DNA of 21,855 nucleotides from CAKOSP01 sp964371745 (GTDB taxonomy: Bacteria; Bacillota_I; Bacilli_A; RF39; UBA660), in assembly GCA_964371745.1 (NCBI GenBank), contig CAYJNS010000013.1:1-21855 (forward strand). Direction: 5' to 3'. Made by a program: the position numbers and the translations under genes. Below the pieces are notes generated by a model. It did no database searches. It was not told where the DNA came from and saw nothing but the letters and a program-made list of their open reading frames with translations. This document shows, piece by piece, positions 1 through 6,056 of the stretch. Each line of letters begins with the position of its first letter. The stretch's first letter is position 1.

Positions 1-1031
1 TAGCAAGCATATCTAGAGAGCTTAAAATCTTGTATTTTCCTCTCCAAAGCTCCTGTTTTCACGATTTTGTCGGCGCCGACAAAATCGTCTGATGATCTAT
101 TTTTACTTTTATTGCAGTTTTCAATAGCTTTAGTTATTACACCATTAAATTTTCTCCATTCACTGTATTTCAAAACCACCATAAGATCTCTAGCATACCA
201 GCATTCATTACCATCTTCATCAATATGTTTAATACTTTCAAATACACTTTCCTTTAAACTCTTTTGTGGGGTAGGTAAGTCTTCTGGCATAGTGCCATTA
301 GATTTTTTTATAGCATCTCTAACAATGCTACCAATTTCAAAGTGAGCATCACTTGCATTTTTTTCGCCCTTAATTTTATGTTTTGTAATTTTAGCATCAG
401 TTTGAGTAATTCTAAATAGGTTAGCACCTAATTCTTCACTTCCCATATTATCTAAAATATCTTCACGATATCTTAAATTTTTTCTTTTAAAAATATCATC
501 AGCAGTTTCACCGTTATATAAACCTTTATAACCAGCATTAGTAAATTTATCGAAATTTTTAACTCCAGCATCTTTTGCAGTTTGATATAAAAGTAAATTT
601 TTGTCTTTAGTTTCTTTTCTAAATAATAATCTTCTTTTATTTTCATCAGCAGTATTAAGTAAATTTTCTAAACTTTCCATTTTACTTGTTTGAAAAGAAA
701 AATATTCTTGACCTAAAGCAATAGTTTTTTTATTAGAATCACCATTCATAACAATTAAATGACAAGCAAGTTTTGAAAGCTTGTAATCTTGTATTTTCCT
801 CTTCAAAGCCCCTGTTTTCACGATTTTACTGACCTCAGTAAAATCGTGTTGTATGTTATGTCCGTTTTTTTGACAGGCAATTTTTGCAGTGTTAATAATG
901 TTAATGAAATTTTGCCATTTCTTATATTCTAAAATCTTCATAAGTTCTCTAGCAAACCAATATTCATTTCCATCCTCATCTATATGTTTAATACTTTCAA
1001 AAACACTTTTACTATAATTTTCTATTTTCAT
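1..1031 (-). CDS. DinD-like protein fused in frame to a second DinD N-terminus (partial at window edge)
   Basis: The frame stays open from an ATG at 1031 to the window edge (343 codons), so the true end is not visible. It begins like the neighbouring complete dinD (MKIENYSKSVFESIKHIDED) and carries the whole DinD core, including GYKGLYNGETADD, LRYREDILDNM and GTMPEDLPTPQ near residue 250. Directly after TPQKSLK the protein starts again with ESVFESIKHIDEDGNECWYA and continues as a second DinD N-terminus to LSRYAC. The join lacks the C-terminal tail of the first unit and the first few residues of the second, as expected from recombination between tandem copies. A GGAGG site precedes ATG 1031 and lies inside the 3' end of the upstream dinD, which this gene overlaps by 20 bp. 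E. coli DinD is an SOS-induced protein that inhibits RecA strand exchange; the role of a tandem fusion is unknown. Confidence 0.85.
   Translation of the reverse strand, partial: MKIENYSKSVFESIKHIDEDGNEYWFARELMKILEYKKWQNFINIINTAKIACQKNGHNIQHDFTEVSKIVKTGALKRKIQDYKLSKLACHLIVMNGDSNKKTIALGQEYFSFQTSKMESLENLLNTADENKRRLLFRKETKDKNLLLYQTAKDAGVKNFDKFTNAGYKGLYNGETADDIFKRKNLRYREDILDNMGSEELGANLFRITQTDAKITKHKIKGEKNASDAHFEIGSIVRDAIKKSNGTMPEDLPTPQKSLKESVFESIKHIDEDGNECWYARDLMVVLKYSEWRKFNGVITKAIENCNKSKNRSSDDFVGADKIVKTGALERKIQDFKLSRYAC
61..88. repeat. 28-bp perfect palindrome in the third DinD unit
   Basis: Left arm ACGATTTTGTCGGC is followed immediately by its exact reverse complement. It lies in the codons for DDFVGADKIV. 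Much more GC-rich at its centre than the surrounding coding sequence. The same codon position in the other two DinD copies is also a perfect palindrome but with a different core. Confidence 0.9.
819..848. repeat. 30-bp inverted repeat in the second DinD unit
   Basis: Two 14-bp arms (CACGATTTTACTGA and its exact reverse complement) are separated by CC. It encodes HDFTEVSKIV, the position matching the palindromes at 61-88 and 1645-1668. Confidence 0.9.
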
Positions 1032-1854
1032 CTTTTTCCTCCGTTAATTTCTTATTTTCTTTTTCAAGTACTTTCAAACTCTTTTGTGGGGTAGGTAAGT
1101 CCTCTGGCATAGTACCACCAATATCAATTATTGCTTTTCTAACTTTACTACCAACATCATAGTGTGTTTTTTTAGCAAGCTGTTCACTCGAAATGTTTTC
1201 TTTTATAATTTTTTGCTTTGTCTGATTTATTCTAAATAAATTTGCTATTAATTCTTCTTCATTCATATTATCTAGAATATCTTCTCTGTATCTTAGTTTT
1301 TTTCTTTTAAAAATATCATCAGCAGTTTCACCGTTATATAAACCTTTATAACCAGCATTATGAAACTCTGCCATATTTTTAACTCCAACATCTAGTGCAA
1401 CCTTTTGAAGTGTATAATTACCTTGTCTAGTTAATTTTCTTTGATATAATCTTTTTTCATCTTCTGAAAGTAAATCATATTCTATTTCAGTTATTTCTTG
1501 TTTCCTTGTTTGAATTGCAAAGTATGTTTGTCCAAGAGCAACTACTTTTTTATTTGGATCAGCATTTTGAACAATCAAGTAACATGCATATCTAGATAAT
1601 TTATAATCTTTAACAACCTTGCTAGCATTTTTAGGCATTGGTATCGTTTTGCTGACGTCAGCAAAACGTTCTAATACACTATAATTACTTCTTTCGCAAG
1701 CTTTTTTTGACTTGTTAATAACTAGTTCGAAATTTTGCCATTTTTTATATTCCAATACCTTCATAAGTTCTCTAGCATACCAATATTCAATTCCATCTTC
1801 ATCAATATGTTTTATACTTTCAAAAACACTTTTACTATAATTTTCTATTTCCAT
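1012..1854 (-). CDS. dinD: DNA damage-inducible protein D (DinD family)
   Basis: The 280-residue length matches E. coli DinD (about 274). The N-terminal half has the family's WYARELMKVLEY and LSRYACYLIVQNADP blocks and an FAIQTRKQE segment. The C-terminal half has NAGYKGLYNGETADD, YREDILDNM, ANLFRINQT, THYDVGSKVRKAI and GGTMPEDLPTPQ, followed by a charged tail. In E. coli the gene is LexA-controlled and the protein blocks RecA-mediated strand exchange; in other bacteria the family is common in accessory regions and its role is less clear. The ribosome site at the chosen ATG is weak (GAGAGGAAAG), whereas a near-perfect AGGAGGTGAT lies about 75 bp upstream without a usable start, so the leader may have been rearranged. 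The gene shares an upstream element with the Rpn gene about 17 kb away and overlaps the next dinD-like gene. Confidence 0.93.
   Translation of the reverse strand: MEIENYSKSVFESIKHIDEDGIEYWYARELMKVLEYKKWQNFELVINKSKKACERSNYSVLERFADVSKTIPMPKNASKVVKDYKLSRYACYLIVQNADPNKKVVALGQTYFAIQTRKQEITEIEYDLLSEDEKRLYQRKLTRQGNYTLQKVALDVGVKNMAEFHNAGYKGLYNGETADDIFKRKKLRYREDILDNMNEEELIANLFRINQTKQKIIKENISSEQLAKKTHYDVGSKVRKAIIDIGGTMPEDLPTPQKSLKVLEKENKKLTEEKDENRKL
1645..1668. repeat. 24-bp perfect palindrome in the complete dinD
   Basis: CGTTTTGCTGAC is followed by its exact reverse complement. It encodes RFADVSKT, homologous to the palindromic segments in the other DinD units, with a core differing from both. Confidence 0.9.
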
Positions 1855-1934
1855 CTTTTTCTTTCCTCTCTAACTTTCTTTTCCCTTTTTATTAATTTAA
1901 AATTTAATGTTAATAACTTTATCTATATCACCTC

Positions 1935-1960
1935 CTACCTTTTATATTACCGGTAAAGTG
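1935..1960 (-). promoter_or_regulatory. Upstream element shared by dinD and the Rpn gene
   Basis: Read on the minus strand, this 26-bp segment is identical to 18882-18907 on the plus strand, and the similarity runs on upstream through an A-rich GGAAATT stretch. The centre is the palindrome TTACCGGTAA (1947-1956). It lies just before an AGGAGGTGAT ribosome-site-like sequence. A common operator or promoter is inferred; the binding factor is unknown. Confidence 0.6.
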
Positions 1961-2029
1961 TAAATTTCCTTTTTTTTCAAATAAATTAGTTTCAAATTTA
2001 ATAATTTTTTTATTTTTAAGATAAATCAA

Positions 2030-2058
2030 TTGACAAGATTGTTAAAATACATTAAAAT
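2030..2058 (+). promoter_or_regulatory. Promoter of DGR target 1
   Basis: TTGACA (2030-2035), 17-bp spacer, TAAAAT (2053-2058). The start codon of target 1 is at 2078, with AGAGG at 2066-2070. Confidence 0.7.
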
Positions 2059-2077
2059 TGTTAATAGAGGATAAGAT

Positions 2078-3454
2078 ATGAAAAAGAATAAAAAAATAAT
2101 TATTTCAATTACTTTATTTCTACTAATAGTGGGTCTATCAGTATTACTTTTTAATACATATGAGTATCAAGAAGAAAAAGGTGATTTAATTGAAAACAAG
2201 GATATGTTTTCAATATATTTAGAAACAGAAGATGGATCTAATATATATGTAGAATCAGATTTAACTAATTGGCCACTAGATTATATTTATAATTCAGATA
2301 AATCATACTGTACATATGGATCTACTATGTCATGGAGTGGAACAGGTATAGATGTTAATTTAAATGGAGCAGATCAGTGTTTTGTTTATTTTAAATTTCC
2401 ACCAGACTTAAATATAGCTACATTTACTTTAGATGGAGAAGCAATATCAGCATATCCAGCAAAAGCAGATAATATCGCAGTAGATGTTAACTGCACAAAT
2501 GGTTACGGTAAATGGCACTATGATGATTGGTATTTATCAGTAGATGATTTTGAAGGTAAACCAAACTGTACAGTAGAGTTTACAACAGTAACTCCAAAAG
2601 CATTAAATAACTATATAATTGAAGATTTATATGCAGGTACTGATGGTAATGAAGATATTTATAAAACAAATAATGCAGAATATAGATATACAGGAAAGTT
2701 TCCAAATAACTATGTTTGGTATAATGATGAACTTTGGAGAATAATAGGGGTATTTGATTCTAACTCACATGGAAGAGCAGGAGAAAACTTAGTAAAAATA
2801 ATAAGGGATGACTCGCTTCCATCACTTGCTTGGGATACAGACGATGATAACTCATGGAAAGATACTGGATCAGCATCACTTAGTACAATGTTAAATGATT
2901 TTTATTATAATGGAACTAATGGATCAAGTAATGCTGGGTGTAGGACTGTTTCTACAAGTGTTCCAACAGATTGTGATTATACATTAACAGGACTAGATGC
3001 AGAAGCTAGGAGTATGGTGCAAAGTGTAACATGGTATTTAGGTGCGCATAGTACTCAAAGTGTATCAGCATCAGCAATGTATGGATATGAAAGAAGTACA
3101 ACAGTTAGTAGTGGGTCAAGTGCAACAACTACAGCTAATATAGGATTAATGTATGCAAGTGATTATGGATATGCAGCGCAGTATTCATGTTGGAATGGAA
3201 ATACTAATTTAAGTAGTTATAATACGGCAACCTGTGGCGGAACTAATTGGCTTCTAAAAAATCAAAATGAATGGACAATTACCGCTCATTCGGATTACAA
3301 GTACTATGTGTTTTACGTCCGCAATAACGGCAGTGTCAGCAACCTCGGTTACGCGTACAATGGCTATGCGCCCAGACCATCTTTATATCTAAATTCTTCC
3401 GTTGAAAGGGTGGCAGGAACTGGTACGAAGGCAGATCCATTTATTATTAGGTAA
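2078..3454 (+). CDS. DGR target protein 1: membrane-anchored surface protein with a variable C-terminal domain
   Basis: 458 residues. A short lysine-rich start and a hydrophobic helix (about residues 7-25) suggest an N-terminal anchor with the rest outside the cell. The middle part (residues 40-180) is not shared with target 2. From NNAEYRYTGKFPNNYVW (about 199) to the end it is nearly the same as target 2: a WRIIGVFD segment, an NIGLMYASDYGYAA block, WLLKNQNEWTITA, then the variable region (403-433) and a constant tail (LYLNSSVERVAGTG...DPFIIR). This arrangement suits a C-type-lectin-like DGR target with the variable residues near the C-terminus; the WRIIG-type domain reminds me of DUF6273 proteins, but I cannot confirm that. 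The ligand is unknown. The gene has its own promoter and a strong hairpin terminator, so it is probably transcribed separately from avd and RT. Confidence 0.85.
   Translation: MKKNKKIIISITLFLLIVGLSVLLFNTYEYQEEKGDLIENKDMFSIYLETEDGSNIYVESDLTNWPLDYIYNSDKSYCTYGSTMSWSGTGIDVNLNGADQCFVYFKFPPDLNIATFTLDGEAISAYPAKADNIAVDVNCTNGYGKWHYDDWYLSVDDFEGKPNCTVEFTTVTPKALNNYIIEDLYAGTDGNEDIYKTNNAEYRYTGKFPNNYVWYNDELWRIIGVFDSNSHGRAGENLVKIIRDDSLPSLAWDTDDDNSWKDTGSASLSTMLNDFYYNGTNGSSNAGCRTVSTSVPTDCDYTLTGLDAEARSMVQSVTWYLGAHSTQSVSASAMYGYERSTTVSSGSSATTTANIGLMYASDYGYAAQYSCWNGNTNLSSYNTATCGGTNWLLKNQNEWTITAHSDYKYYVFYVRNNGSVSNLGYAYNGYAPRPSLYLNSSVERVAGTGTKADPFIIR
3284..3376 (+). repeat. DGR variable repeat VR1
   Basis: Aligns without gaps to the 93-bp TR at 5504-5596. 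I count 17 differences: 11 at template adenines (to T, G or C) and 6 at other bases. The last 15 bp (GGCTATGCGCCCAGA) are identical to TR, as expected for the initiation-of-homing end. Template Asn codons become Tyr, Arg, Ser and Leu. Confidence 0.93.
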
Positions 3455-3460
3455 GAAGTT

Positions 3461-3502
3461 AAAAATTGGATTTATTGGCGATAGACAGTAAATCCAATTT
3501 TT
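3461..3502 (+). terminator. Hairpin terminator after target 1
   Basis: A 14-bp perfect stem (AAAAATTGGATTTA, 3461-3474, with 3489-3502), a 14-nt loop and a T-rich 3' side, starting 6 bp after the stop codon. A DGR target hairpin role is also possible because it sits about 85 bp past VR1. Confidence 0.7.
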
Positions 3503-3727
3503 CAATTTTCATAAAACTAACTTCAACTGTAAAGCGGAAAAATGTTTTAACGAAACATTTTAATAAGGATTATTGACATAAATAAAAGCAAAAAATTTAG
3601 TTTTTACCTAAATTTTTAAATTTTTTCAACGAAAAAAATGTAAAATTTGTGTAAAAAAAAAAAGTAAAGTATTGTTGGTTTACGCAAAGTATGCATGGTA
3701 TCATTATTCTGGAAAGGAGACAGAATA
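3503..3727. other. Intergenic region with two further hairpins and a weak promoter
   Basis: Holds a 9-bp hairpin (3539-3547 with 3553-3561), a 10-bp hairpin (3591-3600 with 3608-3617) and a possible promoter TTTACG (3679-3684), 17 bp, CATTAT (3702-3707). A GGAAAGGAG ribosome site at 3711-3719 decides the start of the next ORF at 3728. No gene seen. Confidence 0.5.
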
Positions 3728-4100
3728 ATGGACGATAAAGAAAAAGTACAATTAATAAGAAGTAGAGGTGTTTTTGTATATGCATTATATGCAGATGCAC
3801 ATATTTTAAATCATTTATTTGGATATAAAGTAAATCATAATAGAAAAGCTGGATTTCCTGGTTGTGCATTAAATAAAGTTTTAAACGTTTAGAAGAAGAA
3901 ATTAGTTATGTTTTAAATGATAAAGCCGGGTAGAAAACTGAAAAAGATTTTAAAAATAATAATTATCAAAAATTGGTTTTAAATTTTAGTAAAAAATGGA
4001 AGTATGCGAAAAAATTAAAATACTTGAACATGGGGTAATTAATTTAAATCTTAAAACGTTAGATAAATTATTTGATTTAATATATAATGACATTAGTTAA
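3728..4100 (+). pseudogene. Broken DGR accessory gene, possibly MutS-like
   Basis: A good ribosome site leads into MDDKEKVQLIRSRGVFVYAL and on to KAGFPGCALNKVLN, where the frame stops at 3892. A shift by -1 at the heptamer T TTA AAC (3880-3886) continues the protein as RLEEEISYVLNDKAG to a TAG at 3931. The same frame resumes with KTEKDFKNNNYQKLVLNF and WKYAKKLKYL, and a second -1 shift gives GVINLNLKTLDKLFDLIYND, ending at 4100 inside avd. The pieces read like one protein of about 120 residues hit by two frameshifts and one stop. The DA...AGFP...L pattern recalls MutS domain I, and MutS-like accessory proteins have been reported beside DGRs, but this is a weak inference. Programmed frameshifting at the first site is an alternative; the stop and second shift argue for decay. 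Confidence 0.5.
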
Positions 4101-4437
4101 TGAAAATTTTCTTATAGCTAAAAGAATGAGGAAATTAATTTGTGTAACACATAAATTAATTTTGAATATTCCGAAAAAAGATTATATTTATCGAGATGAG
4201 TTTAGAAAAACTCTTATTAATACACTTAACTCAATTTATATAGCTAATGAATATAACAAAGAAGATAAATATAATCAAATAGTTAATATTAAAGCAAATA
4301 TATCTATGATAGATTTTTATATAGAATTGTTTTTTAATCAAAAATATATTTCTGAAAAACAGTTAGGTACTATTACTAGAGAATTTGAAAGTATTTTAAA
4401 AATGAGTGTTTCATGGCTAAAAAAATATAAAAAATGA
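4087..4437 (+). CDS. avd: DGR accessory protein Avd (four-helix bundle)
   Basis: 116 residues, predicted almost entirely helical, with the family's usual size and basic character; it ends in SWLKKYKK. Avd proteins form barrel-shaped pentamers that bind RT and the TR RNA and are needed for mutagenic retrohoming. The identification rests on size, helical pattern and its place directly in front of the RT, since the family has no short invariant motif. No ribosome site stands before ATG 4087, which lies 14 bp inside the end of the broken upstream gene; translation was probably coupled to that gene, or is now inefficient. The stop overlaps the next start as ATGA (4434-4437), so avd and RT are translationally coupled. 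Confidence 0.8.
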   Translation: MTLVNENFLIAKRMRKLICVTHKLILNIPKKDYIYRDEFRKTLINTLNSIYIANEYNKEDKYNQIVNIKANISMIDFYIELFFNQKYISEKQLGTITREFESILKMSVSWLKKYKK

Positions 4438-4634
4438 AAATAGATTTAATAGATATTATAAAAGTTTATAATAAAGTAATAAGCAATATAGAAAATAAAA
4501 GAGCAATCTATTATTTTGAAAAAGAAAAAACAATTTATTTTAAAATGATTCAAAGAAGCTTTGCTTCTTTAGAACCTATTAATAAAAAATATAATATATT
4601 TTTGCTTCGTTATCCTAAAAAAAAATTATTATGA
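4434..4634 (+). CDS. N-terminal part of the DGR reverse transcriptase, out of frame with the rest
   Basis: 66 residues starting at an ATGA overlap with avd. The end, KKYNIFLLRYPKKKLL, resembles the segment before RT motif 1 in DGR and related RTs (an F-x-I/L..PKK-R-x-I pattern that leads into the DKIIN helix). That helix is found at the start of the next ORF, in the -1 frame. Joining the two gives about 351 residues, the normal size of a DGR RT, with the sequence RYPKKKIIMSQCILDKIIN across the join. The frame break is at nine consecutive A residues (4617-4625). I therefore treat this as the N-terminus of the RT, not a separate gene. Confidence 0.7.
   Translation: MKIDLIDIIKVYNKVISNIENKRAIYYFEKEKTIYFKMIQRSFASLEPINKKYNIFLLRYPKKKLL
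4617..4625 (+). other. A9 slippery tract at the RT frame break
   Basis: Nine A residues follow CCT. One more A, or a -1 slip here, restores a single RT frame. No ribosome site precedes the downstream ATG at 4631. Confidence 0.65.
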
Positions 4635-5488
4635 GTCAGTGTATACTAGATAAAATAATTAATTTTGTTGCAACTGAAATGATACTTAAGAAAAAACTTA
4701 CCAAATATTTAGATAAAAGAAATGTAGCAACTAGAGAGGATAGGGGAACAAGTTATGGAATAGAGTTATTAAAAAAATATATTATTAAATTAAAGCATAA
4801 AAAACTGTATGCTTTAAAAATAGATCTAAAGAACTTTTTTTCAAGTATTAATCATGAAAAGTTAAAAAGTCTTTTAAGAAATGATTTAGATATAAATGAA
4901 TATTCATTTATATCTAAAATCATATCATCAACTGATAGTGATTATATAAATGAAACTATAAGTAACATAAATTATGAAAATAATTTATCATTGCCACTTT
5001 ATAAAAAAGGTTTTGGACTAGGTATAGGTCAAATGACATCCCAGTTTTTAGCAATATTTTATTTACATAGGTTTCATCACTATTTAATTCATAAATTAAA
5101 ATTAAAATACTTTGTTAATTACATGGATGATTATATAATTTTATCTCATGATAAAAATTATTTAAAAGAATCTCTTGAAAAAATAAAAATATTTTTAAAA
5201 GAATATTATATGGAAGTAAATGATAAAAAAACTGGGATATTTGATTTATCAAAAGGAGTTAACTTTTTAGGTTATAGATTTTTAATAAATAAAAATAATA
5301 AACTTATATTAAAACTATCTAAAAGTACAAAACAAAATATAATACATAATTTAAGGGAAAGAAAATATTGGTATATAAAAGAGGAAAAAAATTTAAAAGA
5401 TTATTTTTATATTATTACATCTTATAAATATGGTTTTAAATATATTAAAAGAAAAAAGATAAATGAAATATTTGAAAGATTAGGGTAA
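4631..5488 (+). CDS. DGR reverse transcriptase, catalytic part
   Basis: 285 residues from the internal ATG; the real protein probably starts at 4434. RT motifs are in order: NVATREDRGTSYGIELLKKY (motif 2 region), KIDLKNFFSSI with catalytic D65, GIGQMTSQ (131-138), YMDD (164-167), VNDKKTG and FLGYRF (212-217). GIGQMTSQ fits the [I/V/L]GxxxSQ form typical of DGR RTs, where most other RTs have QGxxxSP. It lacks a maturase or endonuclease domain, which argues against a group II intron. The enzyme should copy the TR RNA with errors at adenines. It lies between avd and TR, the usual DGR order. The stop at 4632-4634 of the upstream frame overlaps this ATG, so reinitiation is a second way to obtain the catalytic part, though it would lack the N-terminal helices. 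Confidence 0.93.
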   Translation: MSQCILDKIINFVATEMILKKKLTKYLDKRNVATREDRGTSYGIELLKKYIIKLKHKKLYALKIDLKNFFSSINHEKLKSLLRNDLDINEYSFISKIISSTDSDYINETISNINYENNLSLPLYKKGFGLGIGQMTSQFLAIFYLHRFHHYLIHKLKLKYFVNYMDDYIILSHDKNYLKESLEKIKIFLKEYYMEVNDKKTGIFDLSKGVNFLGYRFLINKNNKLILKLSKSTKQNIIHNLRERKYWYIKEEKNLKDYFYIITSYKYGFKYIKRKKINEIFERLG

Positions 5489-5503
5489 TTTTTATAGTAA
5501 ATG

Positions 5504-5596
5504 GCTCGTTCGGATAACACGAACAATGTGTTTAATGTCAACTATAACGCCACTGTCAACAACAACGGTAACGCGAACAATGGCTATGCGCCCAGA
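5504..5596 (+). repeat. DGR template repeat TR
   Basis: 93 bp, 15 bp after the RT stop, rich in AAC and AAT codons, and much more GC-rich than its surroundings. It matches VR1 and VR2 without gaps and shares the 3' 15 bp with both. It could be read in the same frame as the VRs as a 40-codon ORF from ATG 5501 to TAA 5623, but no ribosome site is present, so it most likely acts as RNA. After 5596 the match continues loosely for about 12 bp with one codon fewer than in the targets. Confidence 0.93.
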
Positions 5597-5615
5597 GCTC
5601 TTTATATTTTGGGTA

Positions 5616-5641
5616 ATAACTAAATTTAAGGATTTAGTTAT
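5616..5641 (+). repeat. Hairpin just after TR
   Basis: ATAACTAAAT and its exact reverse complement flank a 6-nt loop, 20 bp past the end of TR. A smaller one follows at 5670-5683 (AGGCAT, TT, ATGCCT). They may end or stabilise the TR transcript; there is no T-run after either. Confidence 0.6.
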
Positions 5642-5735
5642 CAATGGTTAAAGAACATAAATTATCCTTAGGCATTTATGCCTTAAATATAAAATGTAAA
5701 AAAGAAAGGTTAGCCTAATTCTAAAGGGGTGATAC

Positions 5736-6056
5736 ATTATAAAATTATTATATGATATTATTAAAACTACTAAAAATGACTTTTTAGTAGTTTTTAAAAA
5801 GAAAAAAAAATATATAACATATGATATAGATAAAAAAATATTAGATGTTTTAAATTTAAAAAATATTAAATATATTAATTTTTTAATAAAAAAATTAAAA
5901 AATTATAAAATAAACTTTATTATCTATGAAGAGTTTGATATAATTGAGAAGAAGGTATTTGATAATAATAAATATTATAATTATTATTTATTTATTATTT
6001 TAAAAGAAGGATATGAAAGAAGGCTTGATTATGAAGAAAAAAATAATATTTTCTAG
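5736..6056 (+). CDS. Uncharacterised DGR-cassette ORF without a standard start codon
   Basis: An open frame of 106 codons lies between TR and target 2. It has an AAAGGGGTGAT ribosome-site-like sequence at 5723-5733 but no ATG, GTG or TTG near it; the frame offers only ATT (5736) or ATA (5739). The protein reads KLLYDIIKTTKNDFLVVF, then YITYDIDKKILDVLNL, INFLIKKLKNYKINFIIYEE and a Tyr/Asn-rich end, and overlaps the first 26 bp of target 2. The alternation of strand-like and helix-like stretches with DFLVVF and a DAxx-like DIDKK recalls the N-terminal domain of MutS, so it may be a MutS-like DGR accessory protein; confidence in that is low. Initiation at ATT, as in infC, or loss of a former ATG are both possible. 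Confidence 0.45.
   Translation: MIKLLYDIIKTTKNDFLVVFKKKKKYITYDIDKKILDVLNLKNIKYINFLIKKLKNYKINFIIYEEFDIIEKKVFDNNKYYNYYLFIILKEGYERRLDYEEKNNIF

Noticed and set aside
61..345. Plus-strand ORF at the left edge
   Set aside because: Shadow of the dinD-like genes on the minus strand.
4434..4634. Genetic code 4 (TGA = Trp) as an explanation for the RT break
   Set aside because: Reading TGA as Trp does not join the frames, Trp is encoded by TGG elsewhere, and several genes end at TGA.
4631..4634. RT as two genes coupled by ATGA
   Set aside because: No ribosome site precedes 4631 and conserved RT sequence continues across the A9 break; kept only as an alternative.
4631..5488. Group II intron or retron RT
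   Set aside because: No maturase/endonuclease domain, no intron RNA or msr-msd-like structure seen; avd and TR/VR neighbours and GxxxSQ point to a DGR.
5501..5623. TR as a 40-residue protein gene
   Set aside because: No ribosome site; the frame is inherited from its homology to the target genes.
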